From the NCBI GenBank assembly GCA_947470885.1, contig CANIXE010000032.1, positions 1 through 12,293 of the forward strand: a DNA stretch of 12,293 nt. Direction: 5' to 3'. Below the pieces are notes generated by a model. The model made no database searches. It was given only the letters and a program-made list of their open reading frames with translations, and was not told the origin of the DNA. Source of the stretch: Planctomycetota bacterium. GTDB lineage: Bacteria > Planctomycetota > UBA11346. Shown piece by piece: positions 6,019 through 12,293 of this stretch. The number at the start of each line of letters is the position of its first letter. Position 1 is the stretch's first letter. The position numbers and the translations under genes were made by a program.

Positions 6019-7437
6019 TCACTTCTTCTTCCGCCGCTCCCGTTCAGCTTTTGCCGCGGTTTCGATGGCTTCTAGCTTGGCTTTGTTGGCATCTGCCGCC
6101 TTGGTGGCATCGGCCAGCACCTTGTCCCAATCCGCCAGCTTGCTGAGGGGCTTGAACGCGGCGTTCTTCTCGACCGCCAGGTGGAGATGCGGGGCGTAGG
6201 TCAGGGCGGCCTTCACCAGGTTCAGGGCGCTCGACGGATTGCGACCCGCATCCCGTTCGGCGATCTTCAGCATGTTCTGGCCCTGGACCCGGGCTTTGAA
6301 CTGCTGATCGAGGATCGCCAGGCCGGAATCGAAGGTGGTGTCACGGACCGAGATCAACTCCAGGCTGTTGTTGGCGCCCTCGGTGTTGTAGCTGATGATC
6401 TTGTGGGCGGCGGGAAAGGTGAGCGTCAGGTACCTGCCATTGGCGATGGGTTGGAAGGAGCCGGCTTTGCCGCTGTCTCCCACCGCGGTCTGGCTGACCA
6501 GGGCCTTGACGTAGGGAACGTCCAGGGTGGTGATCCCGGCCTCGGCAAGCTGGGCCGATCTGGACCGCTTGAACTGGGCCACCGCATCAACGTCGGTGGG
6601 CAGGGTCTTCCACTCCGGGATCAGCAGATCCACCGTCAGGTTGCGCACCGAACGAAGTTCCACCTTCTTGCCAGGGATGGTAAACGTGATGATTTTCAGG
6701 TTGGCGCTATCGATCAGGGCGAAACCGATGGGGCTGGGGAGGCACCAGAACTGGGACGGTTGGAGGCGGGGCGTTTCATCCGGCTTGCCGGCGAAAGCGC
6801 CCTCCAGGGATTTGCGTTCCTCCGTATCCAGGTCGAGTTGCTGGAGGATTTTCGCCGGTTCGGGTTCGGATTTGAGTACCGAATTGACGAACAGGGCCGG
6901 GCCAATGTTGTACCAACCCTTGAGCACCAGATTCTCGTTGGCGTTCTCGTAGAAAATCACCGCCCGTTTGCTGGGGATGGCCAGCATCAGGTATTGGCCA
7001 TTGTAGGCCCCGGTCACCACCCCGTCATAGGCGGGGACCTTGGCCCAGAATTCGTCTTCGGCACTGCGCAGCCGGGCTTGCATCGAGGGCCGGCCGTTCT
7101 CGGCGTCCTTCTTGCTGGGCTTGTCCGGGAACATCTTGATCAGGCCGTCCACCGTCGGCGTGAAGTCCGGCGAGCCCACCCGCAGGTTGGAGTAGGCGAT
7201 GTCGTTCACCGTGCCGTTGATGGTATTTTCCAGGTAGGTCAGGTCATCCAGGAAATTGGTGAACCCCAGGCGCCGGATCTGGTTGGACTCCAGGGCGAAC
7301 TGGGTGGCCAGGCCGATGCCGGGGTTGATTGAAACGCCGCCATTGCTGCCGGGCAGCATCAAGGCGGGTTGATCTAGGGCCCAGGCGGCTCCCACCAGGG
7401 AGAGCAGGCAGGTGGAGACGAGGGCAGGCAGGCGCAT
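6019..7437 (-). CDS. exported protein with three degenerate internal repeats, unknown function
   Basis: A 472-residue protein I do not recognise. Residues 1-20 form a signal peptide (Arg at 2, Leu/Val-rich core, AWA before the likely cleavage at 20/21), so it is probably periplasmic or exported. Three stretches share a pattern of G-x-Y-L-x-L-x-x-P, then an x-I-I/F-x-Y strand, then L-x-L-x-x-x-R-x-x-x-x-D: about 144-186, 231-276 and 330-372. They look like tandem beta units. The C-terminal region, about 380-472, is helical and ends in a Lys/Arg-rich tail (AERERRKKK), probably a coiled coil. The open frame continues upstream to 8043, but the Met at 7437 is chosen because it gives the signal peptide and falls 44 bases after the upstream gene's stop. 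Probably co-transcribed with that gene. Confidence 0.8.
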   Translation of the reverse strand: MRLPALVSTCLLSLVGAAWALDQPALMLPGSNGGVSINPGIGLATQFALESNQIRRLGFTNFLDDLTYLENTINGTVNDIAYSNLRVGSPDFTPTVDGLIKMFPDKPSKKDAENGRPSMQARLRSAEDEFWAKVPAYDGVVTGAYNGQYLMLAIPSKRAVIFYENANENLVLKGWYNIGPALFVNSVLKSEPEPAKILQQLDLDTEERKSLEGAFAGKPDETPRLQPSQFWCLPSPIGFALIDSANLKIITFTIPGKKVELRSVRNLTVDLLIPEWKTLPTDVDAVAQFKRSRSAQLAEAGITTLDVPYVKALVSQTAVGDSGKAGSFQPIANGRYLTLTFPAAHKIISYNTEGANNSLELISVRDTTFDSGLAILDQQFKARVQGQNMLKIAERDAGRNPSSALNLVKAALTYAPHLHLAVEKNAAFKPLSKLADWDKVLADATKAADANKAKLEAIETAAKAERERRKKK

Positions 7438-7481
7438 GGAGATTCCGGGCAGGTCGGGGGATGGGGATAAGGGCGGCGGGG

Positions 7482-8633
7482 TCAGCGGGCCCGGGAATCC
7501 GGGGGCAGGACGAAGTCCTGGATGGCGGTCCGGTCCTGGATGAACTGGACAAAGGTGGCGAACGGACAGAGCAGGGCGGCAAAGGCCGTGTCGGCGTCCG
7601 CCGGCAGGGGAGGGTACCCGATCTGTTTGATGGCCAGCAGGCAGCCCCGGGTGTCCAAATTCTTCAGCTGGGAACCCACGGCGGGATTGGCCCGGGCATG
7701 GGCGACCCAGGCGTACATCGTGAACAATTGGATGATCTTGGTGGTAAGATGGCTGATGCGGTAGGCCTTCTGCCCATCGGTCTGTCCCTGGAGGAACGAA
7801 TACAGATGGGGGGTCCGGGCCAGATCCTGGAGCCAGGCCAGGATGTGCCGGTGGCTGGCGGCATCTTTGAGGGACATCTCCTCTGGCCCCAGATAATCGA
7901 CAAACACCTGGCGGTAGAACTTGCTGCGGATCCGCCCCTGGGCCAGGGCCCCCAGAGCTGCCCGGCGTTCTTCTTCGGGCAGGTGGAGGACCTTGGCCTC
8001 GTCGTCCCGGGTGATGGCGATGCCGGTGGTGGCGTCGGCCCAACGCGCGTCCATCTCGACATCCGGGGCCTGGCGCAGCCAGCGGATTTCGGTCAGGGTG
8101 GCCAGGCGGAATTCCTCGGTGTACCAGTGGGGGAATTCATGGTGGCCGAAGGCCGGCGGCCGGGCGCTGATGAGGGCGGCCAGCCGGTCCATGGGGATCT
8201 GGCGGATTTCCGCCAGGGTCGGGGGCACCCCCTGGTGGCGCTCCACCGCCTGACGGACCAGGCGGTAGACCCCGATGGCGATCATCTGCAGGGCGGCGAC
8301 CTCGGTGGGCTGGTCGCGGATCAGGCAGAGATGGTCGATCAGGGCCTGGCCCAGGGTCTGCTCCCGGAAGTGTTCGCCGTGGACCAGGATGCCGGTGGCG
8401 TCTTTGATCCGGCCCTGCAACGCCGGGCTGTCCAATTCCGCCAGCATTTTCAGCAACCGGGGATTATTGACGCTGCCATCGATGAACTGGTTGGAAATCC
8501 CGTTGTCCATCTCCACCAGCAGATCCCGGTGGCGGGCGATGATGATGGGCCGCCGGGCCTCGATGATGTAGGCCCGGGAGACCGGATCGTCCACTTCAGA
8601 GGCATATCGCGGGGCGGACCGGGTTTCAGACAT
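7482..8633 (-). CDS. hypothetical cytoplasmic protein, unknown function
   Basis: A 383-residue protein that I cannot assign. No signal peptide or convincing membrane segment is present; composition and pattern suggest a mostly helical soluble protein. Visible landmarks are a hydrophobic stretch then charge cluster PIIIARHRDLLVEMDNG (29-45), a His/aromatic cluster FGHHEFPHWYTEEF (162-175) that could bind metal but matches no signature I know, a charged middle (EEERRAALGALAQGR, about 220-234) and a helical C-terminal half. The Met at 8633 is preferred to the frame opening at 8798, since the longer N-terminus would run into the dnaJ leader and is poor in protein-like pattern. No clear Shine-Dalgarno. 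It diverges from dnaJ across 170 bases and heads the two-gene minus-strand cluster with the exported repeat protein. Confidence 0.78.
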   Translation of the reverse strand: MSETRSAPRYASEVDDPVSRAYIIEARRPIIIARHRDLLVEMDNGISNQFIDGSVNNPRLLKMLAELDSPALQGRIKDATGILVHGEHFREQTLGQALIDHLCLIRDQPTEVAALQMIAIGVYRLVRQAVERHQGVPPTLAEIRQIPMDRLAALISARPPAFGHHEFPHWYTEEFRLATLTEIRWLRQAPDVEMDARWADATTGIAITRDDEAKVLHLPEEERRAALGALAQGRIRSKFYRQVFVDYLGPEEMSLKDAASHRHILAWLQDLARTPHLYSFLQGQTDGQKAYRISHLTTKIIQLFTMYAWVAHARANPAVGSQLKNLDTRGCLLAIKQIGYPPLPADADTAFAALLCPFATFVQFIQDRTAIQDFVLPPDSRAR

Positions 8634-8699
8634 GGGCGGCAGCTTCGGGTGGGGGCAGGGCTGGTGCCAGCGGCAAGCCTTATCAATGCGGTCGGGGTG

Positions 8700-8705
8700 T
8701 ATAAT
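8700..8705 (+). promoter_or_regulatory. candidate -10 element for dnaJ-grpE
   Basis: A perfect TATAAT on the plus strand, 98 bases before the dnaJ ATG and inside the divergent gap. The region about 17 bases upstream (around 8677-8682) has no good TTGACA match, so a sigma70-type promoter is only suggested. No CIRCE-type inverted repeat and no clear sigma32-like -35/-10 pair were found in the gap. Confidence 0.35.
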
Positions 8706-8756
8706 CCAGGAAAGCGGTGCGCAGTATGGCTCAATCTGTGCTAGACACCCATCAAC

Positions 8757-8775
8757 GCGGGTCATCCTGACCCGC
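8757..8775 (+). promoter_or_regulatory. perfect hairpin in the dnaJ leader
   Basis: GCGGGTCA (8757-8764), loop TCC, then TGACCCGC (8768-8775) form an exact 8-bp GC-rich stem with a three-base loop, 28 bases before the dnaJ start. The ribosome-binding AGGAA copies (8781-8785, 8788-8792) follow just behind it. It could be an operator, an mRNA-stability hairpin or part of a leader that controls translation; the sequence does not decide between these. No T-tract follows. Confidence 0.5.
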
Positions 8776-8803
8776 CCCCCAGGAAGCAGGAACCGCAACG
8801 AGC

Positions 8804-9919
8804 ATGGCCAAGCGCGATTACTACGAGGTTCTGGGCGTCCCCAAGGATGCCAGCGCCGACGATATCAAGAAGGCTTACCGCAAGCTGGCCATGAAGTACC
8901 ACCCGGACCGCAATCCCGGGGACAAGGCGGCGGAAACCAACTTCAAGGAGGCCGCCGAGGCCTACGAGGTCCTGTCCGACGACCAGAAGCGTCCGCGCTA
9001 CGACCAGCACGGCCATGCCGGGGTCGATGGCATGGGCCACGCCGGCCAGGGGTTCTCCAGCATGGAGGACATCTACGCCCAGTTCGGCGACGTCTTCGGC
9101 GGCGGCTCGCTGTTCGAGCAATTTTTCCAGGGCGGCGGCCGGCGGGGCGATCCGAACCAGGGCGCCAGTTTGAAGCTGGGCCTGCAGATCACCTTCCGCG
9201 AAGCGGTGAAGGGCTGCACCAAGACCATCGACCTGAAGCGCCACGAGACCTGCACCACCTGCTCCGGCAGCGGAGCCAAGGCCGGGACCAAGCCGGTCAC
9301 TTGCCGGACCTGCGGCGGCGCCGGCCAGGTCCGCCAGGGCAATGGCTTCTTCGTCGTCCAGACCGCCTGCCCGACCTGCCAGGGCAGCGGCAAGACCATC
9401 AAGGACCCCTGCGGTTCGTGCCATGGGGAAGGCGCCGTCCCCCAGAAGGTCACCATCAAGGTCCGGATCCCCGCCGGAATCGAGGACGGTCAACGCCTGC
9501 GGGTCTCCGGCGAAGGTGAGCCCGGGCCCCAGGGCGGGCCCCGGGGCGATCTGTACGTGTTCGTCCAAGTGGCCGCTGATGCCTTCTTTGAACGCCATGA
9601 GGACAATCTGGTGTGCAAGGTCCCGGTGACCTACGCCCAGGCCGCCCTCGGGGGAGAAATCGACGTCCCCACCCTGGAAGGCCAGGCCAAGCTGCGGATC
9701 CCTCCGGGCACCCAACCCGGCGACGTGTTGCGGATGCGCGGCCTGGGCATCGCCGATCAGGGGCGCACCGGCGACCAGTTGGTGGTCGTGCAGCTCACCG
9801 TGCCCAAGAAGTTAAACGATCGGCAGAAAGAGCTCCTCCGGGAATACGGCGACCTGGAAGACGCCCAGGGCGAGCAAAAAGGCTTCTTCGAGCGTGTCCG
9901 CAAGATGTTCGCCGGTTGA
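8804..9919 (+). CDS. dnaJ: chaperone DnaJ (Hsp40)
   Basis: Co-chaperone that delivers unfolded clients to DnaK and stimulates its ATPase. The 371-residue product has the canonical type I order: J-domain 4-67 with the HPD triad at 33-35; a Gly/Phe-rich linker about 70-115; a zinc-binding domain with four CxxCxGxG-type repeats at 150-157, 167-174, 189-196 and 203-210, all eight cysteines kept; then the C-terminal substrate-binding domains, with the usual IPAGIEDGQRLR and RGDLYV signatures. The second cysteine repeat is CRTCGGAG, a conservative variant. The start at 8804 matches the family N-terminus (MAKRDYYEVLGV). Upstream AGGAA lies 11 bases from the ATG. grpE follows after 41 bases, so the pair is probably an operon. 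No dnaK gene is nearby. Confidence 0.98.
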   Translation: MAKRDYYEVLGVPKDASADDIKKAYRKLAMKYHPDRNPGDKAAETNFKEAAEAYEVLSDDQKRPRYDQHGHAGVDGMGHAGQGFSSMEDIYAQFGDVFGGGSLFEQFFQGGGRRGDPNQGASLKLGLQITFREAVKGCTKTIDLKRHETCTTCSGSGAKAGTKPVTCRTCGGAGQVRQGNGFFVVQTACPTCQGSGKTIKDPCGSCHGEGAVPQKVTIKVRIPAGIEDGQRLRVSGEGEPGPQGGPRGDLYVFVQVAADAFFERHEDNLVCKVPVTYAQAALGGEIDVPTLEGQAKLRIPPGTQPGDVLRMRGLGIADQGRTGDQLVVVQLTVPKKLNDRQKELLREYGDLEDAQGEQKGFFERVRKMFAG

Positions 9920-9960
9920 TCCCATTCCCTGACATCATCACCACCGACCAGAACGTTCCC

Positions 9961-10494
9961 ATGAGCGACCAGGCCCAGCCCGCCCCCGAATCCACCGATG
10001 CTGATGCCGCCGACGCGGCCGGCCAGGAATCCCTCACCATCACGGTGGGGGAGTTCGAAGCCTTGAAAAAGGACGCCAGCGAATGGCGGGAACGCTGCCT
10101 GCGCAACCAGGCGGAATTCGACAACGTCCGCAAGCGCCTGCGCAAAGAGGCCGACGAAGCTGCCACCCGGGGCGTTGTCCGCGCCGTGAAGCCCTTCCTC
10201 AACGAACTGGACAACCTGGCCCGGGCCCTGGAAGCCGCCCGTCCGGAGGCCTTCGGTGAATTCGCCCAGGGCGTCAGCCTAATCCGGGAGAACCTCAAGG
10301 GTGCCCTGGTGGGCCTGGGGGTCGAAACCATTCCCAGCGAGGGCGTGTTCGATCCCGCCCTCCACGAAGTCCTGGCGGAACAAGTGGATCCCACGGCCAC
10401 CAAGGGGCAAATTTTGCAAGTGCACCGGGCTGGGTACAAGTTGAAGGACCAGTTGGTACGGACAGCCCAGGTGGTGGTGGCGAAGAATGGTTGA
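9961..10494 (+). CDS. grpE: nucleotide exchange factor GrpE
   Basis: Exchanges ADP for ATP on DnaK, completing the chaperone cycle in which the upstream dnaJ product acts. The product has 177 residues, within the normal GrpE range. An acidic, Ala-rich disordered N-terminus (about 1-25) leads into the long dimerisation coiled coil (about 27-75, including ERCLRNQAEFDNVRKRLRKE), then the helical bundle with PFLNELDNLARALE (80-93), and finally the compact beta domain with FDPALHEVL and the closing VHRAGYKLKDQLVRTAQVVV signature. The start at 9961 is the first Met giving the usual acidic N-terminus; the frame is open from 9613 inside dnaJ, but that part is an overlap artefact. No strong Shine-Dalgarno. 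Its stop codon is fused to the first octamer repeat. Confidence 0.97.
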   Translation: MSDQAQPAPESTDADAADAAGQESLTITVGEFEALKKDASEWRERCLRNQAEFDNVRKRLRKEADEAATRGVVRAVKPFLNELDNLARALEAARPEAFGEFAQGVSLIRENLKGALVGLGVETIPSEGVFDPALHEVLAEQVDPTATKGQILQVHRAGYKLKDQLVRTAQVVVAKNG

Positions 10495-10512
10495 ATGCTC
10501 GAATGCTCGAAT
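10493..10512. repeat. octamer repeats overlapping the grpE stop
   Basis: GAAT followed by two exact GCTCGAAT units (10497-10504, 10505-10512) and a decayed third (10513-10520). The grpE stop TGA (10492-10494) supplies the first bases. Orientation is opposite to the array at 10831-10882, so the two could pair in RNA across the interval. Confidence 0.9.
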
Positions 10513-10571
10513 GTTAGAGCAGCGAGTCGGAGCGTTGAGCTCCAGCTCGGCATCGGGGCGATTCCCAGCAC

Positions 10572-10715
10572 GGGACTAACGCCAATGGCGTTAAGCAACG
10601 CAGGAATGGGTGATTTTTCCTGGGAGCGCCGGGCACCAGCCCGGCTCGCATGCCGCCCGAGCCGGGCAGGTGCCCGGCGCTCTCAGGGCGTCGCTAAACG
10701 CCATTGGGACTAACG
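10572..10715. repeat. 126-bp composite palindrome flanked by 10-bp direct repeats (MITE- or REP-like)
   Basis: Outer arms 10582-10601 and 10688-10707 match in inverted orientation at 18 of 20 positions. Inner arms 10619-10648 and 10658-10687 match at 28 of 30, with a nine-base loop (10649-10657). The only large asymmetry is a 17-base stretch on the left (10602-10618). GGGACTAACG occurs at 10572-10581 and again at 10706-10715, as expected for a target-site duplication, although the right copy overlaps the arm by two bases. The left boundary also holds an 8-bp palindrome, TAACGCCA/TGGCGTTA (10577-10593). No transposase is encoded. The structure fits a non-autonomous mobile element or a REP-type hairpin. 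Confidence 0.8.
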
Positions 10716-10742
10716 CGAGCTGTCGCTGATGGCACCACCGAT

Positions 10743-10760
10743 GCCGGCCTGGAGGCCGGC
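10743..10760. repeat. short GC-rich hairpin, possible REP-like relative
   Basis: GCCGGCC, loop TGGA, GGCCGGC gives a perfect 7-bp stem. The bases that follow (CGGCGCTCCCGG) share CCGGCGCTC with the right arm of the larger palindrome, so the two may belong to one repeat family. There is no T-tract, so a terminator role is doubtful. Confidence 0.55.
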
Positions 10761-10830
10761 GCTCCCGGACGTCCACCGGAGGATGCGTGGCATTTGCCAA
10801 CTCGGTGCCACTGCGACAGGATGCTCCGGT

Positions 10831-10882
10831 ATTCGAGCATTCGAGCATTCGAGCATTCGAGCATTCGAGCATTCGAGCATTC
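10831..10882. repeat. six-unit ATTCGAGC tandem array
   Basis: Six perfect ATTCGAGC copies (10831-10878) followed by ATTC. It is the only array in the window not placed directly after a stop codon: it lies 82 bases before the next ATG. Its orientation is inverted relative to the units at the grpE stop. Confidence 0.97.
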
Positions 10883-10964
10883 CCAAGGCATTCCTGACAC
10901 ACCTTCCGCCTCCTAGCCCCCCGGCCCTTGCGCAGGGGGTTCCCGTTCCAACCGTGACCAGCCT

Positions 10965-12113
10965 ATGAGCTTGGTCGGTCCGACGTCGTTTTCGTGCCCC
11001 CATTGCGTGGCCAATTATCCCTTCAAGGCCGCCTTGGTGGGCAAGGCGATCCGCTGCAAGTCCTGTCAGGGCGTGTTCCGCCTGCGGCCGGACGGCTTGG
11101 CCGAGCGGGTGATGGAAGCTCCGGCCCCGGCGGCTTCCGGTTCCGGCTCCGGGGTCACCTCGGCGCCTCCGCCCCCCGCGCCAGAGCTGGCGAAGGACAA
11201 CGCCCGTTCCGGGCGCCTGCAGGTCACCTCCCAGCAAGACGACCTGCGCAAGCAGATGGCCGCCAACCTGGCGGAATCCATGGGCAAGGCCCTGGAATCT
11301 GATGCGGTAAAGGCCGAGGAGAAAAAAACCAAGACCGGTGCCCAGGGCAAGACCTCGGAAGGAAAGAAACGCAGCGGCAAGGTGATCCTCACCGGCGAAG
11401 GGGAACGGGCCGCAGAAAATGACCAACGCTGGTTGTTGGGCGGTCTGGCCGCCTTGGTGGTGCTCATCGGTTTGATCTGGGTGTTGACCCGGGAAAACAG
11501 CCGGGAACAGGCCGTGGATGCCTTCACCGCCGAAGTCCCCACCAGCGACAATGTCTACGGCAAACGGGCCCAGGCCATCGTCAACCGGGCGTGGATCATT
11601 GCCCCGGCCCTTAACCGCCCCGGGGTGGATCCCATCATCGGCGCTGACAATCCCATCTTCAGTACCATCAGCACCATCCCTGCCAGTGCCTTGGCCCCCC
11701 TGGTGAAGCTCAAGGGTCAACGGTTCTACCGGGATCTGGGGCTGTGGATCGAGCCCGCCAACCTGCCCAAGGTCAAAAGCAAGGCCCTTAGCGGCACGCC
11801 GGCTTCGGCGGTGCTCAAAAACCTGGCCAATGGCGGATTGGATGACGACGGTCTGGCGATCCTCGACCAGCTCCTCCACGGCGAGCCCAGCCCGGCGACC
11901 AAGGATATCCTGGAGCGGCTGGTGGATGATCTGCCGCCGAAAATTCGGATCTGCCGGGTCCACGGCGCCCAAGGCTCGTCCCTGATCGACATCGGCGGTG
12001 GCTATAGGATCCGTTCAGGCCCATTCACCGCCACCCTGGTCGCCTTCGAAGGCCCCGGCTGGTCCGGCCAGTGGCGGGTGCTGGATTTCACCCTCGCCCA
12101 GCCCGGTCACTAA
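10965..12113 (+). CDS. MJ0042-type zinc-ribbon protein with one transmembrane segment
   Basis: A 382-residue protein of unknown function. Residues 9-40 form a zinc ribbon of the MJ0042 kind: C11-x-x-C14 and C31-x-x-C34, with the pattern F-x-C-P-H-C ... G-K-x-I-R-C-K-S-C-Q-G-V-F-R. A Pro/Ala/Ser-rich linker (52-75), a charged Lys-rich helical stretch (90-140) and one transmembrane helix (156-174, WLLGGLAALVVLIGLIWVL) follow. The remaining about 200 residues would lie outside the membrane and match nothing I know. Domain order predicts a cytoplasmic zinc ribbon joined to an exported domain, a layout seen in uncharacterised proteins of planctomycetes and delta-proteobacteria. No clear Shine-Dalgarno is present before the ATG. 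The pilin-like gene follows after 67 bases, so co-expression is possible. Confidence 0.8.
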   Translation: MSLVGPTSFSCPHCVANYPFKAALVGKAIRCKSCQGVFRLRPDGLAERVMEAPAPAASGSGSGVTSAPPPPAPELAKDNARSGRLQVTSQQDDLRKQMAANLAESMGKALESDAVKAEEKKTKTGAQGKTSEGKKRSGKVILTGEGERAAENDQRWLLGGLAALVVLIGLIWVLTRENSREQAVDAFTAEVPTSDNVYGKRAQAIVNRAWIIAPALNRPGVDPIIGADNPIFSTISTIPASALAPLVKLKGQRFYRDLGLWIEPANLPKVKSKALSGTPASAVLKNLANGGLDDDGLAILDQLLHGEPSPATKDILERLVDDLPPKIRICRVHGAQGSSLIDIGGGYRIRSGPFTATLVAFEGPGWSGQWRVLDFTLAQPGH

Positions 12114-12180
12114 CCCCATCAGCCAGAGGTGCCGGGAATCCCGCCGCTTCCCTCATCGGTTGAAGCCGATTGTATACGTC

Positions 12181-12293
12181 ATGTTCCATCGTCCTGCACG
12201 CCCTGGCTTTACCCTCATCGAACTGCTGGTGGTCATCAGCATCATCGCGATTCTCAGCGGCATGGTGTTTGCCGGGGTGACCATTGCCCGGAA
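12181..12293 (+). CDS. type IV pilin-like / type II secretion pseudopilin, 5' part only
   Basis: The gene is cut by the window end; 37 complete codons are visible. The start reads MFHRPARPGFTLIELLVV, the class III signal of pilins and pseudopilins: a short basic leader, prepilin peptidase cleavage after Gly9, Phe at mature position 1 and the conserved Glu at mature position 5, then a hydrophobic helix (ISIIAILSGMVFAGVTIA). The protein would be inserted in the inner membrane and processed by a prepilin peptidase. Whether it is a secretion pseudopilin, a pilus subunit or one of the expanded planctomycete pilin-like families cannot be told without the C-terminal part. Confidence 0.9.
   Translation, partial: MFHRPARPGFTLIELLVVISIIAILSGMVFAGVTIAR

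Larger units (their letters stand above)
10495..10964. other. gene-free repeat-rich interval between grpE and the zinc-ribbon gene
   Basis: 470 bases with no credible gene. From left to right it holds octamer units, an unassigned stretch (10521-10571), a composite palindrome flanked by a 10-bp direct repeat (10572-10715), a second short GC-rich hairpin (10743-10760), a six-unit octamer array (10831-10882), and about 80 bases of C-rich leader before the ATG at 10965. Small open frames here encode only low-complexity translations of the repeats. No tRNA-like fold or T-rich terminator was seen. Confidence 0.85.

Noticed and set aside
6181..8744. Two long plus-strand frames (6181-7332 and 7329-8744) opposite the unknown minus-strand genes
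   Set aside because: The minus-strand frames have better protein-like patterning, a signal peptide and operon spacing. The plus-strand products are Gly/Gln/Asp-rich antisense shadows.
8634..8803. CIRCE element or sigma32 promoter before dnaJ
   Set aside because: No TTAGCACTC-N9-GAGTGCTAA-like inverted repeat is present (only an isolated GTGCTAGA), and no matching sigma32 -35/-10 pair was found.
10495..10916. Small open frames in the repeat interval with periodic peptides such as MLECSNAR and FEHSSIRA
   Set aside because: They are plain translations of the octamer and hairpin repeats on either strand, with no independent start signals; the same peptides arise at every array.
12133..12143. 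CGGGAATCCCG palindrome after the zinc-ribbon gene as a terminator
   Set aside because: The centre is too short to form a hairpin loop with the full stem, and no T-tract follows.

Overview
The window is GC-rich bacterial chromosome packed with genes on both strands. It holds thymidylate synthase, an M17 leucyl aminopeptidase, DnaJ and GrpE, alongside several family types common in Planctomycetota and other PVC-type bacteria: a DUF1573-like exported protein, an MJ0042-type zinc-ribbon membrane protein and a type IV pilin-like protein. Few genes have strong Shine-Dalgarno sites and many overlap by ATGA. Together this suggests a high-GC planctomycete or relative. That is an inference; no rRNA or other decisive marker is present.

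Layout. (1) 1-1298, minus strand: a small tail-anchored membrane protein translationally coupled to thyA. An octamer tandem array lies directly behind the thyA stop codon. (2) 1395-5841, plus strand: a tight five-gene run of pepA, a membrane-anchored endonuclease/exonuclease/phosphatase-fold protein, a DUF1573-like exported protein, a soluble sensorless histidine kinase, and a trypsin-fold protein that appears to have lost its catalytic His and Ser. Three of the four junctions are ATGA overlaps. (3) 5842-6018: a convergent intergenic region with octamer repeats in both orientations. (4) 6019-8633, minus strand: two unrecognised genes, an exported protein with three degenerate internal repeats preceded by a 383-residue cytoplasmic protein. 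(5) 8804-10494, plus strand: dnaJ then grpE, with a perfect -10 hexamer and a hairpin in the leader. (6) 10495-10964: a 470-base gene-free stretch holding two octamer arrays in opposite orientations around a 126-bp composite palindrome and a second short hairpin. (7) 10965-12293, plus strand: a zinc-ribbon/transmembrane protein and the start of a pilin-like gene cut by the window edge.

How the genes relate. DnaJ and GrpE are the co-chaperone and nucleotide-exchange factor of DnaK, which is not in the window. The five-gene run looks co-transcribed, but I see no known pathway that joins its members.

The most unusual signal is the ATTCGAGC octamer family. It occurs in five places, and four of them start within about 30 bases of a stop codon. 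Read on the strand of the gene just upstream, those four all read GCTCGAAT. In two intergenic regions the arrays form inverted pairs that could fold into long stems. I see no strong intrinsic terminator, tRNA, rRNA, CRISPR, transposase or phage gene.
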